Numbered from the stretch's first letter, positions 8,448 through 17,829 are shown. The stretch: DNA of 64,000 bases from Candidatus Eisenbacteria bacterium (GCA_035577985.1 DATJZY010000147.1:1-64000), one strand, 5' to 3'. A program made the numbers and translations. The notes: a model not told the origin generated them from the letters alone.

Positions 8448-9794
8448 TCAGTCCCTCGCGGGCGGCTCGGCGACGAAGAGGAGGCCGCGCGGGCGCGCCG
8501 GCCCGGTCGCACCGTGCGGCCACTTCGTGCGGTTGAAATCGATGCCGACCTCGTCCGTGTTCTCGTCCGTGAACGAGCCGTCGACCCGCAGCTCGCCAGT
8601 CTCGTCGTCGAGACGCAGCATGTAGACGCGGTGATCCCCGTCGCGACGCGCGGTCGGCACGTCGATCGTGTAGTCGGCCACCGCGACCCGGCCGCCGTCG
8701 CTCGCCATGGCGAGCGCCGACGGTCCCCCGGCGCGCGGCCGGCTGCTCTTGTCCGACCCCGGATCGCGATCGAGGCGCACGGTCGACGCGAGCCGCGGCG
8801 AGAACGGGCTCGTGAGATCGAGCGAGACGACCTGGTGCTTGCCCGCGAGCGCCGTCACGTAGAAGTGCTCGTTCGGCGAGACCGCCGCGCCGCTGGGATA
8901 GCTGCCCGCGCCGAAGTCGAACGCGAGGCGGAACGCCGAGTCGGCCATCCCGAGCGAGTCCGAGACGTAGAGGGCGCCGCCCTCGTACGTGTCCACGTAC
9001 ACGTAGGGACGCTTCCGCATGGCGCGCGGCACCGCGGGACCCAGGTTCTCCTCGCCGCGCGGTCCGGCCTCGAGCACGACCGTGCTCTTCAGCTTCAGCT
9101 CGGGGACCTTCCAGGTCTGCACCGTGATCCCGGGCACCAGCTCTCCACGCGCCGAGGCGGCAAAGCCGTGCGCCTGACTGGTGGTGACCAGCAACTTCAG
9201 CGACGGCGCGATCGTCGCGCCGGTCGGAGCGACGACGTAGCCGCGCGATTCGTCGCTGCCGGCCGAGACCTCGCGCATGACGCGCCCGCTCGCGTCGAGC
9301 TCGACGAGGCCGCCGGGCGCCCCCGTGACCTCGCGCGGCAGTCCGATGTGATGCGCCCGATCGGGGCAGGCGACCGCGACCCGCCCGTTCGAGAGCGACA
9401 CGATGGCCCGCGGCGCCCAGTAGCGGCGACTGGTGAGGTCGGTCGTCCCGACCAGCTTCGGCCCCGTGGGATCGCGGAGGTCGAAGGTGAAGACGCGGTT
9501 CGTGAGCGTGCCGCTCGCGAACACGCGGCCGTCGTAGCGGAACGTCTCGTTCAGGTCCTGCGGCTCGTTGCCGGTCGATCGCACCGGGACCGTCGCGAGC
9601 ACGTGGCCATACTTCCAGGACGACGGGTTGGCTGCGATCACCGCCAGGAAGTCGCTGTCCTTGCGATCGGCGTCGCCCGCCCAGACGACCAGGTAGGGCT
9701 CGAACGGCGCCTCGTCGGGACCCCGGCGACACGCGCCGACCACGGCGAGGAGCGCGATCGCGCCGAGCCGCCGCCACGTCTTCCCCGCCCGCAT
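8448..9794 (-). CDS. lipoprotein related to SBP56/methanethiol oxidase beta-propellers
   Basis: A 448-residue predicted lipoprotein. ATG 9794 is preceded by GAGAGG at a good distance and opens a lipoprotein signal with lipobox VGAC (about residue 22). The body reads like the selenium-binding protein 56 family: YLVVWAGDADRKDSDFLAVI near the start, FDLRDPTGPKLVG, a YPSGAAVSPNEHFYVT strand, and a C-terminal WPHG..PRGLLFV motif. The paired histidines that follow the GNEP element in methanethiol oxidases are missing here (GNEPQD), so copper-dependent methanethiol oxidase activity is doubtful. It is encoded with the GNAT gene and follows ptsP by 34 bases. Confidence 0.62.
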   Translation of the reverse strand: MRAGKTWRRLGAIALLAVVGACRRGPDEAPFEPYLVVWAGDADRKDSDFLAVIAANPSSWKYGHVLATVPVRSTGNEPQDLNETFRYDGRVFASGTLTNRVFTFDLRDPTGPKLVGTTDLTSRRYWAPRAIVSLSNGRVAVACPDRAHHIGLPREVTGAPGGLVELDASGRVMREVSAGSDESRGYVVAPTGATIAPSLKLLVTTSQAHGFAASARGELVPGITVQTWKVPELKLKSTVVLEAGPRGEENLGPAVPRAMRKRPYVYVDTYEGGALYVSDSLGMADSAFRLAFDFGAGSYPSGAAVSPNEHFYVTALAGKHQVVSLDLTSPFSPRLASTVRLDRDPGSDKSSRPRAGGPSALAMASDGGRVAVADYTIDVPTARRDGDHRVYMLRLDDETGELRVDGSFTDENTDEVGIDFNRTKWPHGATGPARPRGLLFVAEPPARD

Positions 9795-9828
9795 GGGGCG
9801 CCTCTCTACAATCCGTCCCGGCGCCTGT

Positions 9829-12264
9829 CTAATGATACATCTCGACGAGCTCGATGATCCCGAGCCGCCGGGCACCGTCGAAGAGACGTGACTTCACCTC
9901 ATCGACGGTCGAGAGCGAGAGAACGTCGCGCGTGAGCGCCTGCACCTCGCGGAAGGAGACCGAGCGGACGATGCGCTTCACGACCGGGATGTAGAGCGGC
10001 TGCATCGAGAGGTCGTCGAGGCCGAGGCCGAGCAGCATGAGCGTGCAGAGCGGGTTCGACGCCATCTCGCCGCACATGCCGACCCACTTCCCGGCGCCCC
10101 GCGCGGCCTGCACGGTGTCGTCGATGGCCGACAGGACGGCCGGATGCAGCTCCTCGTAGAGCTCGGCCACCTTGTGGTTGTTGCGGTCGACGGCGAGCAG
10201 GTACTGGATCAGGTCGTTGGTGCCGATCGAGAAGAAGTCGACCTCGCGAATCAGGTGCGACGCGAGCGCGACGGCCGACGGCACCTCGACCATCATGCCG
10301 ACCGGCATCGCGGCGTCGAACTCGCAGCCCGCCTGTCGCAGCTCGTCCTTCGCCTCCTCGAGCAGCTCCTTCGCGCGGCGGATCTGCGTCACGCTCGAGA
10401 TCATCGGGAAGAGGAGGCGCACCCGCCCGAGCGCACCCGCCCGCAGGATCGCGCGGAGCTGCGTCTTGAACACCTCCGGCAGCTCGAGCGAGATGCGGAT
10501 CGATCGCCAGCCGAGGAACGGGTTGTCCTCGCGCGTGAACTTCAAATAGCTGGGATACTTGTCGGCGCCGATGTCGAGCGTGCGAATGGTCACCGGCTGC
10601 CCTTCCATGCCGCGCACGACGCGTGCGTACACCTTGTACTGCTCGTCCTCGGTCGGGAAGTCGCGGTAGGTGAGGAACGGGAACTCGGTGCGATAGAGCC
10701 CGACGCCGTCGGCGCCGTGCCGGTGGACGAGCGGCAGGTCGGCGATGAGGCCGATGTTGGCGTAGAGGTTCACGCGCCGGCCGTCACCCGTCTCGGCAGG
10801 CAGGCTGCGCATGGCGTCCAGCTCGCGGTTGAAGGCCCGGTAGCCGCGGTCGAGGCGCTCGTACTCGCGCGCCACCTCGGGCGTCGGGTTCACGAACACC
10901 GCGCCGGAGTTCCCGTCGACGATGACGGCGTCCCCCTCGTGCACGAGGTCGCGCGCCTGCTCGGCGCCGACCACCGTCGGGATCTCGAAGGACTTGGCGA
11001 GGATCGTCGCGTGCGACGTGACGCCGCCCGTCGCCATGACGATGCCCTTCAGGTGCGCGTGATCGATGAGAGAGAGGTCGGACACCGAGAGCTCGTCGGC
11101 GATGAGCACGGTATCGCGCTCGAGCGCGCGCTCGGCTTCGTCGATGCCGAGGAGGTTGCGCAGCAGGCGGAGGCCCACGTCTTTCACGTCTGTCGCGCGC
11201 TCGCGGAGGTAGGCGTCCGACATCGCGCTGAACGTCTCGACGTATTCGTCGACCACGCGCTTGAGCGCGCTCTCCGCGCCGAGGCCGTCCTCGATGTGGC
11301 CCTCGACCTTGTCGAGGAAGCCGCGATCCTCGAGCATCATCCGGTAGGCTTCGATGATGCCGCTGTCGAACTCGGGCAGGCGGCTCTCGAGCCGGGCCTT
11401 CAGCGTCTTCACCTCGGCGACCGACGCGGCGACGGCGCGCGCGAACCGCTTCCGCTCGGCCGCGACGCCCTCGCCCGCCTGATCGACGACGACGTTGAAG
11501 CTGACCGGCGGCTGGATGAGATGGGCACGCCCGCCGCCGTAGCCCGGCGCCGCCGGGAGCCCGTCCAGGCGCGCGTGCTTCTGGCGGCGGCGCTCGATCC
11601 GCTCCGAGTCGCCGATCGTCTTGTGGAGCGCCTGCAGGCGCTTCATGGCCGCGACCATGCGCTGGCGGAACGCCCGCTGCTCCTGCTCCTTGCTCCGCAG
11701 GTCCTCGACCAGCCGCGCCTGCACCACCGCCTGGCTCACCGAGGTGGCGATCGTGCGCAGGAGCTCCATCTCGCGCGTGGTGAACTTCCGCCGGCGGAGC
11801 GTCTGCACGACGAGCACGCCGAGGGGCTTGCCGCCGTCGACCAGCGGTACGCCGACGTACGAATGGAAGCGGTCCTCGCCGGTCTCCGGGAAGTACTTGA
11901 AGCGCGGATGGGCGAACGCGTCCACCACCATCACCGGCTCGAGCTTCTCGAGCGTCATGCCGGTGAGGCCCTCGCCCAGGGCCATCGTCACCTTGCCGAC
12001 GGCGCTGCGCTCGAGGCCCGTCGTGGCCGCCAGCGTCAGGACCTGCGTCCGCTCGTCGAAGAGGTAGATCGAGCAGACGTCCGTTTCGGTCCGCTCGGCG
12101 ATCAGCTCGACGAAGCGCTGGAGCCGGTCCTGGAGGTCCTCGGTGTCGGCGCTGATCGCCGTCACGTCCGCGAGGACACGGAACCCGTGCGAGCCGCGAG
12201 GCTTGGCGGCGGCCTTCGCCTTCTTGGCCCCCTCGCCGGCGGCCTTGCGAGCATCCGGCTTCAT
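9829..12264 (-). CDS. ptsP: GAF-domain PTS enzyme I (EI-Ntr type)
   Basis: An 811-residue phosphoenolpyruvate-protein phosphotransferase that starts the nitrogen-related PTS relay. A basic, alanine-rich N-tail (1-25) leads to a GAF domain (about 40-185) and then a complete enzyme I. Visible are the HPr-binding helical part (about 240-390), the phosphohistidine in GGVTSHATILA (His418), the PEP-binding RTLDIGADKY and NPFLGWRSIR elements, MMVEVPSA, and the catalytic GMCGEMASNP (Cys731). Nothing is truncated. No HPr, NPr or EIIA gene lies in this window, so its phospho-acceptor is elsewhere. The GAF domain suggests allosteric control, glutamine or 2-oxoglutarate in known EI-Ntr proteins. Confidence 0.93.
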   Translation of the reverse strand: MKPDARKAAGEGAKKAKAAAKPRGSHGFRVLADVTAISADTEDLQDRLQRFVELIAERTETDVCSIYLFDERTQVLTLAATTGLERSAVGKVTMALGEGLTGMTLEKLEPVMVVDAFAHPRFKYFPETGEDRFHSYVGVPLVDGGKPLGVLVVQTLRRRKFTTREMELLRTIATSVSQAVVQARLVEDLRSKEQEQRAFRQRMVAAMKRLQALHKTIGDSERIERRRQKHARLDGLPAAPGYGGGRAHLIQPPVSFNVVVDQAGEGVAAERKRFARAVAASVAEVKTLKARLESRLPEFDSGIIEAYRMMLEDRGFLDKVEGHIEDGLGAESALKRVVDEYVETFSAMSDAYLRERATDVKDVGLRLLRNLLGIDEAERALERDTVLIADELSVSDLSLIDHAHLKGIVMATGGVTSHATILAKSFEIPTVVGAEQARDLVHEGDAVIVDGNSGAVFVNPTPEVAREYERLDRGYRAFNRELDAMRSLPAETGDGRRVNLYANIGLIADLPLVHRHGADGVGLYRTEFPFLTYRDFPTEDEQYKVYARVVRGMEGQPVTIRTLDIGADKYPSYLKFTREDNPFLGWRSIRISLELPEVFKTQLRAILRAGALGRVRLLFPMISSVTQIRRAKELLEEAKDELRQAGCEFDAAMPVGMMVEVPSAVALASHLIREVDFFSIGTNDLIQYLLAVDRNNHKVAELYEELHPAVLSAIDDTVQAARGAGKWVGMCGEMASNPLCTLMLLGLGLDDLSMQPLYIPVVKRIVRSVSFREVQALTRDVLSLSTVDEVKSRLFDGARRLGIIELVEMYH

Positions 12265-12348
12265 CGCCCGCCGAGCTTAGCGGGAGTCCGCGCCAGCCAC
12301 AATGACGTATCGTCGGCGCGATCGGGCCAGCTTGCTGGCAGCGTCGAC

Positions 12349-13479
12349 TCAGTAGAAGGAGCGCACCGCCGCCACCACGGCGTCGATCTGGGCCGGTGTC
12401 AGCTCCGGATAGACCGGCAGCGCCAGGACCTCGCGCGCGGCGCGCTCCGTCTCGTCGAGCGGTACCGGCGTGACGCATCGCGGGGCGATCGGCGGCTGCA
12501 GATGGAGCGGCACCGGGTAGTACACCTGAGCGCCGACGCCTGCGTCGCGGAGGTGGGCGAGGAGCCCGTCGCGCCGCCGCGCGCGCACGACGTACTGATG
12601 CACGACGTGGTCCTCACCGGCCGCGCCCGGCAGGACGATCGGCGCGTCGGGCACGCCCGCGACGCCGGCGGCGCGGAGCCGCTCGTCGTATGCGGCGGCG
12701 ATCGCACGGCGGCGCGCGTTCCAGGCATCAAGGTGCGGGAGCTTCGCCTCCAGCACCACGGCCTGCACGGCGTCGAGGCGCGAGCAGAGCCCCAGGCTCT
12801 CGTGGCGGTAGCGATCGACCTGGCCCTGATGGCGGTCGCGGCGGACGAACGTGGCGATCGCCTCGTCGTCCGTCAGCACCATGCCGCCGTCGCCGAGCGC
12901 CCCCAGGTTCTTGGTCGGGTAGAACGACAGGCACCCCGCGCGCGCGAAGGTCCCTGCCATCCGCCCGGCGCGCCGGGCGCCGACCGCCTGGGCCGCGTCC
13001 TCCACCACCCACAGGCCGTGGCGTTCGGCCACGGCGCCGATGGCGTCCAGCGGGGCGAGGCGGCCGTAGAGATGGACCGGGACGATGCCGACGACGCGCT
13101 CGGGCGCCGCCGCGATGGCGGCCGCGACCGACACCGGGGAGAGGTTGAACGTCTGCGGGTCGATGTCCGCGAACAGCGGACGTGCCCCGAGCCGGACGAT
13201 GGTGCTGCCGGTCGCGAAGAACGTGAACGCGGTCGTGACCACCAGCGTTCCCGGGCCGACGCCGAGGGACGCGAGCACCAGCAGCAACGCGTCGGTCCCC
13301 GATCCGACGCCGATCGCGTGGGTCACTCGACAGTAGGCGGCCATCGCCGCTTCGAAGCGCTCGACGTGGGGCCCGAGTATGCACTGCTGATCGGCGAGCA
13401 CCCGCTCCACGGCCTCGCGCAGCGAGGGGCCGAGCGTACGCGCCTGCGCGACGAGATCGAGCGGAGGAACTCTGACCAC
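12349..13479 (-). CDS. DegT/DnrJ/EryC1-family sugar aminotransferase
   Basis: A 376-residue PLP-dependent enzyme of the type that transaminates keto-sugar nucleotides for surface glycans. GTG 13479 was chosen because GGGAG precedes it at 6 bases and the family N-terminus (VPPLDLVAQARTLGPSL) begins there; the frame stays open further upstream. Seen are GSGTDALLLVL, the TAFTFFATGSTIVRLGA strand-loop, WVVEDAAQAVGA with the Asp that contacts the PLP nitrogen, and SFYPTKNLGALGDGG with the Schiff-base lysine. It stands alone between ptsP and the divergent PBP gene; no glycan cluster accompanies it, so the exact sugar is unknown. Confidence 0.88.
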   Translation of the reverse strand: MVRVPPLDLVAQARTLGPSLREAVERVLADQQCILGPHVERFEAAMAAYCRVTHAIGVGSGTDALLLVLASLGVGPGTLVVTTAFTFFATGSTIVRLGARPLFADIDPQTFNLSPVSVAAAIAAAPERVVGIVPVHLYGRLAPLDAIGAVAERHGLWVVEDAAQAVGARRAGRMAGTFARAGCLSFYPTKNLGALGDGGMVLTDDEAIATFVRRDRHQGQVDRYRHESLGLCSRLDAVQAVVLEAKLPHLDAWNARRRAIAAAYDERLRAAGVAGVPDAPIVLPGAAGEDHVVHQYVVRARRRDGLLAHLRDAGVGAQVYYPVPLHLQPPIAPRCVTPVPLDETERAAREVLALPVYPELTPAQIDAVVAAVRSFY

Positions 13480-13576
13480 CGGCTGCTCCCGAGCGCGCAC
13501 TCGTAGCGACTCGCCGACCCAAAGTCGACCGTCCTTGCCGGGGTACGGCCGAGCCGGTAACGTGCCGAGCACAACG

Positions 13577-15907
13577 ATGGCGCGCAAAGCCCGGCCAACT
13601 GGGGTCTTCGGGCGGATCGTGCGGTGGAGCGTGGTGGCGGGGCTGCTCGCCGGCGGCGTGGCTGCCGTCATCCTCTACAACGAGCTCACCTCCGACCTTC
13701 CGCCCGTCGACCAGCTCCTGCGGTATCAGCCGCCGACGGCGACGCGCGTGTTCGCCGACGACGACACGCTCATCGGCGAGTTCTACGTCGAGCGCCGCTA
13801 CCTGGTGCCACTCGCGCGCGTGCCCATGCACGTGCGGCTCGCGTTCCTCGCCGCCGAGGACGCGGACTTCTACCGCCATCGCGGCATCGACCCGGTCAGC
13901 ATCGCCCGCGCGTTCGTGAACAACGTCGCCTCGAAGGGCGTGAAGCAAGGTGGCAGCACGATCACGCAGCAGGTCGTGAAGGCGCTCCTGCTCACGCCCG
14001 AGCGCACCATCCGTCGCAAGATCCGCGAGGCCGTCCTGGCGCTGCGCCTCGAGACGAAGCTCAGCAAGGACGACATCCTCTACCTCTACCTGAACCAGAT
14101 CTACCTCGGGCATGGGGCGTACGGGATCGCGGCGGCGGCGCGCACGTACTTCGACGTCGACGTCGAGGACCTCACCGTCGCGCAAGCGGCGATGCTGGCG
14201 GGCCTCCCGCAGAAGCCGAGCGACTACGATCCGTTCCGCCAGCCGAAGAAGGCGCTCGCGCGACAGCACTACGTGCTCGAGCGCATGCTCGCCGAGGGCT
14301 TCGTCAACAAGGAGCAGTACACGGTGGCGCTCGACGAGCAGCTCCGTCTGGCCTCGGGGCAAGCGGGCGGCTCCTACCTCGCCGCGCCCTGGTACGTCGA
14401 GCACGTGCGCCGGCTCCTGGAAGATCGCTACGGACCGGCCGCGGCGCAGCTGGGCCTCCGCGTGCACACCGCCGTCGATCTCCACCAGCAGGAAGCCGCG
14501 GAGAAGGCGCTGCAGGAGGGCCTCCGTGCGCTCGACGCGCGACAGGGGTTCCGCGGTCCGGTGACGCATCTCGAGCCCAAAGAGATCGCCGGCTACTTGA
14601 AGAAGCAGGCGGCGAACCGCTCGGCCGACGATGCGCGGCGCAACGCCGTCGTCCTGGCGGTGCGTCCGGATCGCCTCGAGGTCCGCACGCCGTGGGAGAC
14701 CGGCGTCGTTCCGGCCACCGCCATGGCGTGGAACAAGACGCGCCTGTCGCCGTCGACGTTCCGTGTCGGCGACGTGGTCTCGGTGACGCTCGGCGATCCG
14801 ACACCGGCCGGGACGCCTGCCCGGTTCGCTCTCGATCAGGACCCGCAGGTCGAGGGCGCGCTGATCTCGATCGATCCCTACACGGGTCAGGTGAAGGCGA
14901 TGGTGGGCGGCTACAGCTTCGGCCGCAGCCACTTCAATCGCGCCGTGCAGGCCCGCCGCCAGCCCGGCTCGTCGTTCAAGCCCTTCATCTACGCCGCGGC
15001 GATGGAGCACGGCTTCACGCCCGCGTCGGTCGTGCTCGACGGCCCCATCACGTTCTCGTTCGGCAACCAGACGTGGTCGCCGCACAACTTCAAGGACAAG
15101 TACTACGGCCCGACCCGCTTGCGCTGGGCGCTCACGCGCTCGCTCAACACGGTGACCGTGCGGCTCGTCGACAAGATGGGGATCGACTACACGCGTCGCT
15201 ACCTGCAGCGCTTCGGGTTCGAGCAACCGCTGCCGCGCAACCTCTCGATCGCACTCGGCTCGGCCGAGGTGACGCCGCTCGAGATGGTGCGAGCCTACGG
15301 CGTGTTCGCGACCCTCGGCAAGCGTTTCGAGCCGATCTTCATCACGGGCGTGACCGACGCCGACGGCAACCCGATCGACTTCGGCGGTACGCGCCCGCAC
15401 TTCGAGCGCGTGATGGAGCCCTCCACCGCGTACGTCGTGACGAACCTCATGGAGTCCGTCGTGCAGAAGGGTACCGGTCAGAAGGCGAAGGAGCTCGAGC
15501 GTCCGGTCGCCGGCAAGACCGGCACGACGAACGACACACACGATGCGTGGTTCGTCGGCTTCACGCCCGACCTCCTGGCGGGGGTCTGGGTCGGCTTCGA
15601 CTCCGAGCGCTCGCTCGGCTCCCACGAGACGGGCGGCGTCGCGGCGTGCCCCATCTGGACCGCGTTCATGAAGGAGGCGCTCGCCGATCGGCCGGTCATC
15701 GACTTCGACGTGCCGAACGGCGTCGCGATGGTCCAGATCGATCCCGACACCGGGCTCCGCGCCGTGCCCGGCGGACCGTCGTTCCTCGAGGTCTTCATCG
15801 CCGGCACGGAGCCGTCGGAATACACGCACGTCGCGGCCCCCGAGGAGGAGGGCGAGGCCCCGCCGCCCGTGCCGACCGACGTCAGCAACGATCCCGGCGC
15901 CGACTGA
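13577..15907 (+). CDS. class A penicillin-binding protein (PBP1A type)
   Basis: A 776-residue bifunctional peptidoglycan synthase of the inner membrane. A single transmembrane anchor lies at about 14-35. The glycosyltransferase domain has the catalytic EDADFYRHRG (Glu94), GGSTITQQ and LYLNQIYLG. The transpeptidase domain has SSFK (Ser465 nucleophile, Lys468), SLN and KTGTT followed by HDAWFVGFTP. All key residues are intact, so both activities are expected. A Glu/Pro-rich tail ends the protein. ATG 13577 is preferred to an upstream in-frame TTG; a weak TTGCCG/TAACGT promoter (13535-13563) ends shortly before it. It is divergent from the aminotransferase gene. Confidence 0.93.
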   Translation: MARKARPTGVFGRIVRWSVVAGLLAGGVAAVILYNELTSDLPPVDQLLRYQPPTATRVFADDDTLIGEFYVERRYLVPLARVPMHVRLAFLAAEDADFYRHRGIDPVSIARAFVNNVASKGVKQGGSTITQQVVKALLLTPERTIRRKIREAVLALRLETKLSKDDILYLYLNQIYLGHGAYGIAAAARTYFDVDVEDLTVAQAAMLAGLPQKPSDYDPFRQPKKALARQHYVLERMLAEGFVNKEQYTVALDEQLRLASGQAGGSYLAAPWYVEHVRRLLEDRYGPAAAQLGLRVHTAVDLHQQEAAEKALQEGLRALDARQGFRGPVTHLEPKEIAGYLKKQAANRSADDARRNAVVLAVRPDRLEVRTPWETGVVPATAMAWNKTRLSPSTFRVGDVVSVTLGDPTPAGTPARFALDQDPQVEGALISIDPYTGQVKAMVGGYSFGRSHFNRAVQARRQPGSSFKPFIYAAAMEHGFTPASVVLDGPITFSFGNQTWSPHNFKDKYYGPTRLRWALTRSLNTVTVRLVDKMGIDYTRRYLQRFGFEQPLPRNLSIALGSAEVTPLEMVRAYGVFATLGKRFEPIFITGVTDADGNPIDFGGTRPHFERVMEPSTAYVVTNLMESVVQKGTGQKAKELERPVAGKTGTTNDTHDAWFVGFTPDLLAGVWVGFDSERSLGSHETGGVAACPIWTAFMKEALADRPVIDFDVPNGVAMVQIDPDTGLRAVPGGPSFLEVFIAGTEPSEYTHVAAPEEEGEAPPPVPTDVSNDPGAD

Positions 15908-15922
15908 CGGGCCAAAAACCCC

Positions 15923-15951
15923 TTGACGTCGCCGTGCGGCGCGCCCACAGT
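15923..15951 (+). promoter_or_regulatory. possible promoter of the Gly-rich protein
   Basis: TTGACG (15923-15928) and CACAGT (15946-15951) are 17 bases apart. The -35 is good and the -10 weak. The gene's GTG/ATG starts at 15958/15961 fall where transcription would begin, suggesting little or no leader. Confidence 0.3.
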
Positions 15952-15960
15952 CGGGGCGTG

Positions 15961-16599
15961 ATGCTCGCGGCGATCCACCGGTCGCCGATCCGCCGCAGCC
16001 GCGGGCCACGCGCTGCGATCCTGGCGACCGCGCTCCTGCTCTCGCTCCACTGCTCGCCCGCGCTCGGCGCGGGCATGGGTGGTGGTGGCGGACATGGAGG
16101 AGGAGGAGGAGGCGGCGGCGGCGGCGGAGGTGGCGGATTCGGCGGCGGTTACGCGGGGGGTGGCGGCTTCGGCGGCGTCGGCGGCGGCATGGTCGGCGGG
16201 CACGGCGGTGGCGGCACGATGGGCGCTCCCGGCGGCGGCATGATGGGCGCACCGGGCGGCGGCGGCATGGTCGGCGGACGCGGCGGTATGGTCGGCGGCG
16301 GCGCCGGCATGGGCGGTCGTGGAAGCGTCGGGCGCGGCCCCGTCGGCAGCGGCTTCCGCGGACCGGGGCGCGTACCTCCCGGCGGCTGGGCCGGCGGCGG
16401 CTGGAACGGTCGCTGGGCAGGCAACCACTTCCACCACGGCCCGAACTGCTTCCACGGCGGCGGCTGGAGCAACGTCGTGATCTACGGCGCGCCCTTCTAT
16501 CCCTACTACCCCTCCTACTACGACGATCCCTACTGCAACCCGTTCTCCCCCTACTACAACCCCCGCATCTGCTACGACGAGTACGACTACGACGAATGA
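15961..16599 (+). CDS. secreted glycine-rich, Tyr-tailed protein
   Basis: A 212-residue exported low-complexity protein. A long signal peptide (about 1-38, hydrophobic ILATALLLSL) is followed by some 100 residues dominated by glycine with repeated MGAPGGG and MVGG units, then a Trp/His segment (WNGRWAGNHFHHGPNCFHGG), and a C-terminal tyrosine-rich tail (FYPYYPSYYDDPYCNPFSPYYNPR) with four cysteines overall. Many Gram-negatives have such proteins of unknown role, often near the cell surface. A GTG directly before the ATG is an alternative start. It lies 53 bases after the PBP gene and has its own weak promoter. Confidence 0.7.
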   Translation: MLAAIHRSPIRRSRGPRAAILATALLLSLHCSPALGAGMGGGGGHGGGGGGGGGGGGGGFGGGYAGGGGFGGVGGGMVGGHGGGGTMGAPGGGMMGAPGGGGMVGGRGGMVGGGAGMGGRGSVGRGPVGSGFRGPGRVPPGGWAGGGWNGRWAGNHFHHGPNCFHGGGWSNVVIYGAPFYPYYPSYYDDPYCNPFSPYYNPRICYDEYDYDE

Positions 16600-16650
16600 C
16601 GCTCGCCGCGCGTCGCCTCTTCGCTACGCGCGTGCCAAGCGTTGCCGCCG

Positions 16651-16742
16651 GCTTCGCCGGGCTTCGCCGGCCGCGGCATGCCGCCCGCGCGTACCACCGA
16701 CGTCACACAGCACGCGCCCGACCCGAGACGAAGTCGCGGGTC
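16651..16742. repeat. half-copy of a REP-like GC-rich repeat
   Basis: This stretch matches the right arm of the 18881-19207 element base for base over much of its length: GGCTTCGCCGGCCGCGGCATG against GGCTTGGCCGGCCGCGGCATG, then CGCGCGTACCACCGA, and a final hairpin related in sequence. It lies between the stops of the Gly-rich protein and the deacetylase. With the two arms of the larger element it makes three copies of one repeat unit in this window. Confidence 0.7.
16720..16742 (-). terminator. hairpin directly behind the deacetylase stop
   Basis: GACCCGAGAC and GTCGCGGGTC pair around a GAA loop with one mismatch, 2 bases past the deacetylase stop codon. It is the terminal hairpin of the repeat unit. 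No T-run follows, so terminator activity is inferred from position. Confidence 0.45.
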
Positions 16743-16744
16743 GG

Positions 16745-17782
16745 CTACACTGTCCAGAACGGTGACTGCGCAGTGCGAACGCGGGTGACGAGCCCGTCGG
16801 CGCGGCGCGCGTCGCCGGTGACGAGCGGGTCGGCGCGATCTGCGCCGCGCAGCACGCCGAGCACCGCGGCGACGCCGTCACCGATCGCGCCCAGATCGTA
16901 GCCGCCCTCGAGCACGGCGACGATGCGACCGCCCGCGGTCTCGTCGGCCAGGCGGCGGCACGCGCGCGCCATCATCGCAATCCCCGCGGGCGTGAGATCG
17001 AGGCCGCCCAGCGGATCCCGTCCGTCGCAGTCGAAGCCGGCCGAGACGAGCACGAAGTCGGGTCGGAACTGCCGCGCGACCGGCAGCACGAGTTCGTCGA
17101 AGGCGCGCGACACCTCGCCGTCGCCGAATCCGGCGGGCAGGGGCACGTTGAGGGTCCGCCCCGCCCCCGCCCCCCGTCCGACCTCGGTGGCGGCGCCCGT
17201 GCCGGGATAGAACGGATACTGGTGCGTCGAGACGTAGAGGACGCTCGGGTCGTCCTCGAACAGGTGCTGCGTCCCGTTGCCGTGGTGGAGGTCCCAGTCG
17301 ACGATGGCGACGCGCGCGAGGCCGTGTGCGCGCAGCGTCGCGGCGGCGATCGCGACGTTGTTGAACAAGCAGAAGCCCATCGCCCGTCCGTGCTCGGCGT
17401 GATGGCCCGGCGGCCGGACGAACGCGAAGCCGTTGTCGACCTCGCCGGCGACGACGGCGGTGCACAGGTCGACGACGCCACCCACCGCGAGCCGCGCCGC
17501 CCCGTACGACTCCGCCGACGTGCTCGTGTCGGCGTCGAAGACGACGCGCGAGTGCCCCGCCGTCGACGCAACCAGCTCCACGTGCCGTGGGTCGTGGACG
17601 CGGGCGATCTCGTCCTCGGTGGCGAGGCGCGCGCCGATGCGTCGAAAACCCGCCGCATCCCGCCAACGGTCGTGCAGGACGCGCAGTCGATCGGGGCGTT
17701 CTGGGTGACCGCGTCCCGGATCGTGCGCGAGCATGCGGTCGTCGAACATGAGCCCGGTGCCGCCGGCCATCGCGCGCACCAT
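16745..17782 (-). CDS. histone-deacetylase-like amidohydrolase (AcuC/HDAH family)
   Basis: A 345-residue zinc amidohydrolase of the arginase/deacetylase fold. Bacterial members deacetylate acetylated proteins (AcuC acts on acetyl-CoA synthetase) or acetylpolyamines. Visible are FVRPPGHHAEHGRAMGFCLF with the tandem catalytic histidines, the zinc ligands Asp and His in DWDLHHGNGTQ, the third ligand Asp in SAGFDCDGRDP, and LEGGYDLGAI with the transition-state residue region. The set is complete. ATG 17782 is used; ATG 17770 is equally possible. It is divergent from tatA, their starts being 54 bases apart, and ends against a repeat hairpin. Confidence 0.88.
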   Translation of the reverse strand: MVRAMAGGTGLMFDDRMLAHDPGRGHPERPDRLRVLHDRWRDAAGFRRIGARLATEDEIARVHDPRHVELVASTAGHSRVVFDADTSTSAESYGAARLAVGGVVDLCTAVVAGEVDNGFAFVRPPGHHAEHGRAMGFCLFNNVAIAAATLRAHGLARVAIVDWDLHHGNGTQHLFEDDPSVLYVSTHQYPFYPGTGAATEVGRGAGAGRTLNVPLPAGFGDGEVSRAFDELVLPVARQFRPDFVLVSAGFDCDGRDPLGGLDLTPAGIAMMARACRRLADETAGGRIVAVLEGGYDLGAIGDGVAAVLGVLRGADRADPLVTGDARRADGLVTRVRTAQSPFWTV

Positions 17783-17800
17783 AGCGAGCGTGCGCGCGGA

Positions 17801-17829
17801 TTGACACCCCGGAAGGCATCCCATAGCCT
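17801..17829 (+). promoter_or_regulatory. candidate tatA-tatC promoter
   Basis: A perfect -35, TTGACA (17801-17806), is followed after 17 bases by TAGCCT (17824-17829). The tatA ATG at 17837 lies 7 bases further, so the transcript would begin at or next to the start codon. Confidence 0.45.

Noticed and set aside
13624..16599. One long protein ending in the Gly-rich sequence
   Set aside because: The upstream part is an out-of-frame reading of the PBP gene; the Gly-rich protein has its own signal peptide from 15961.
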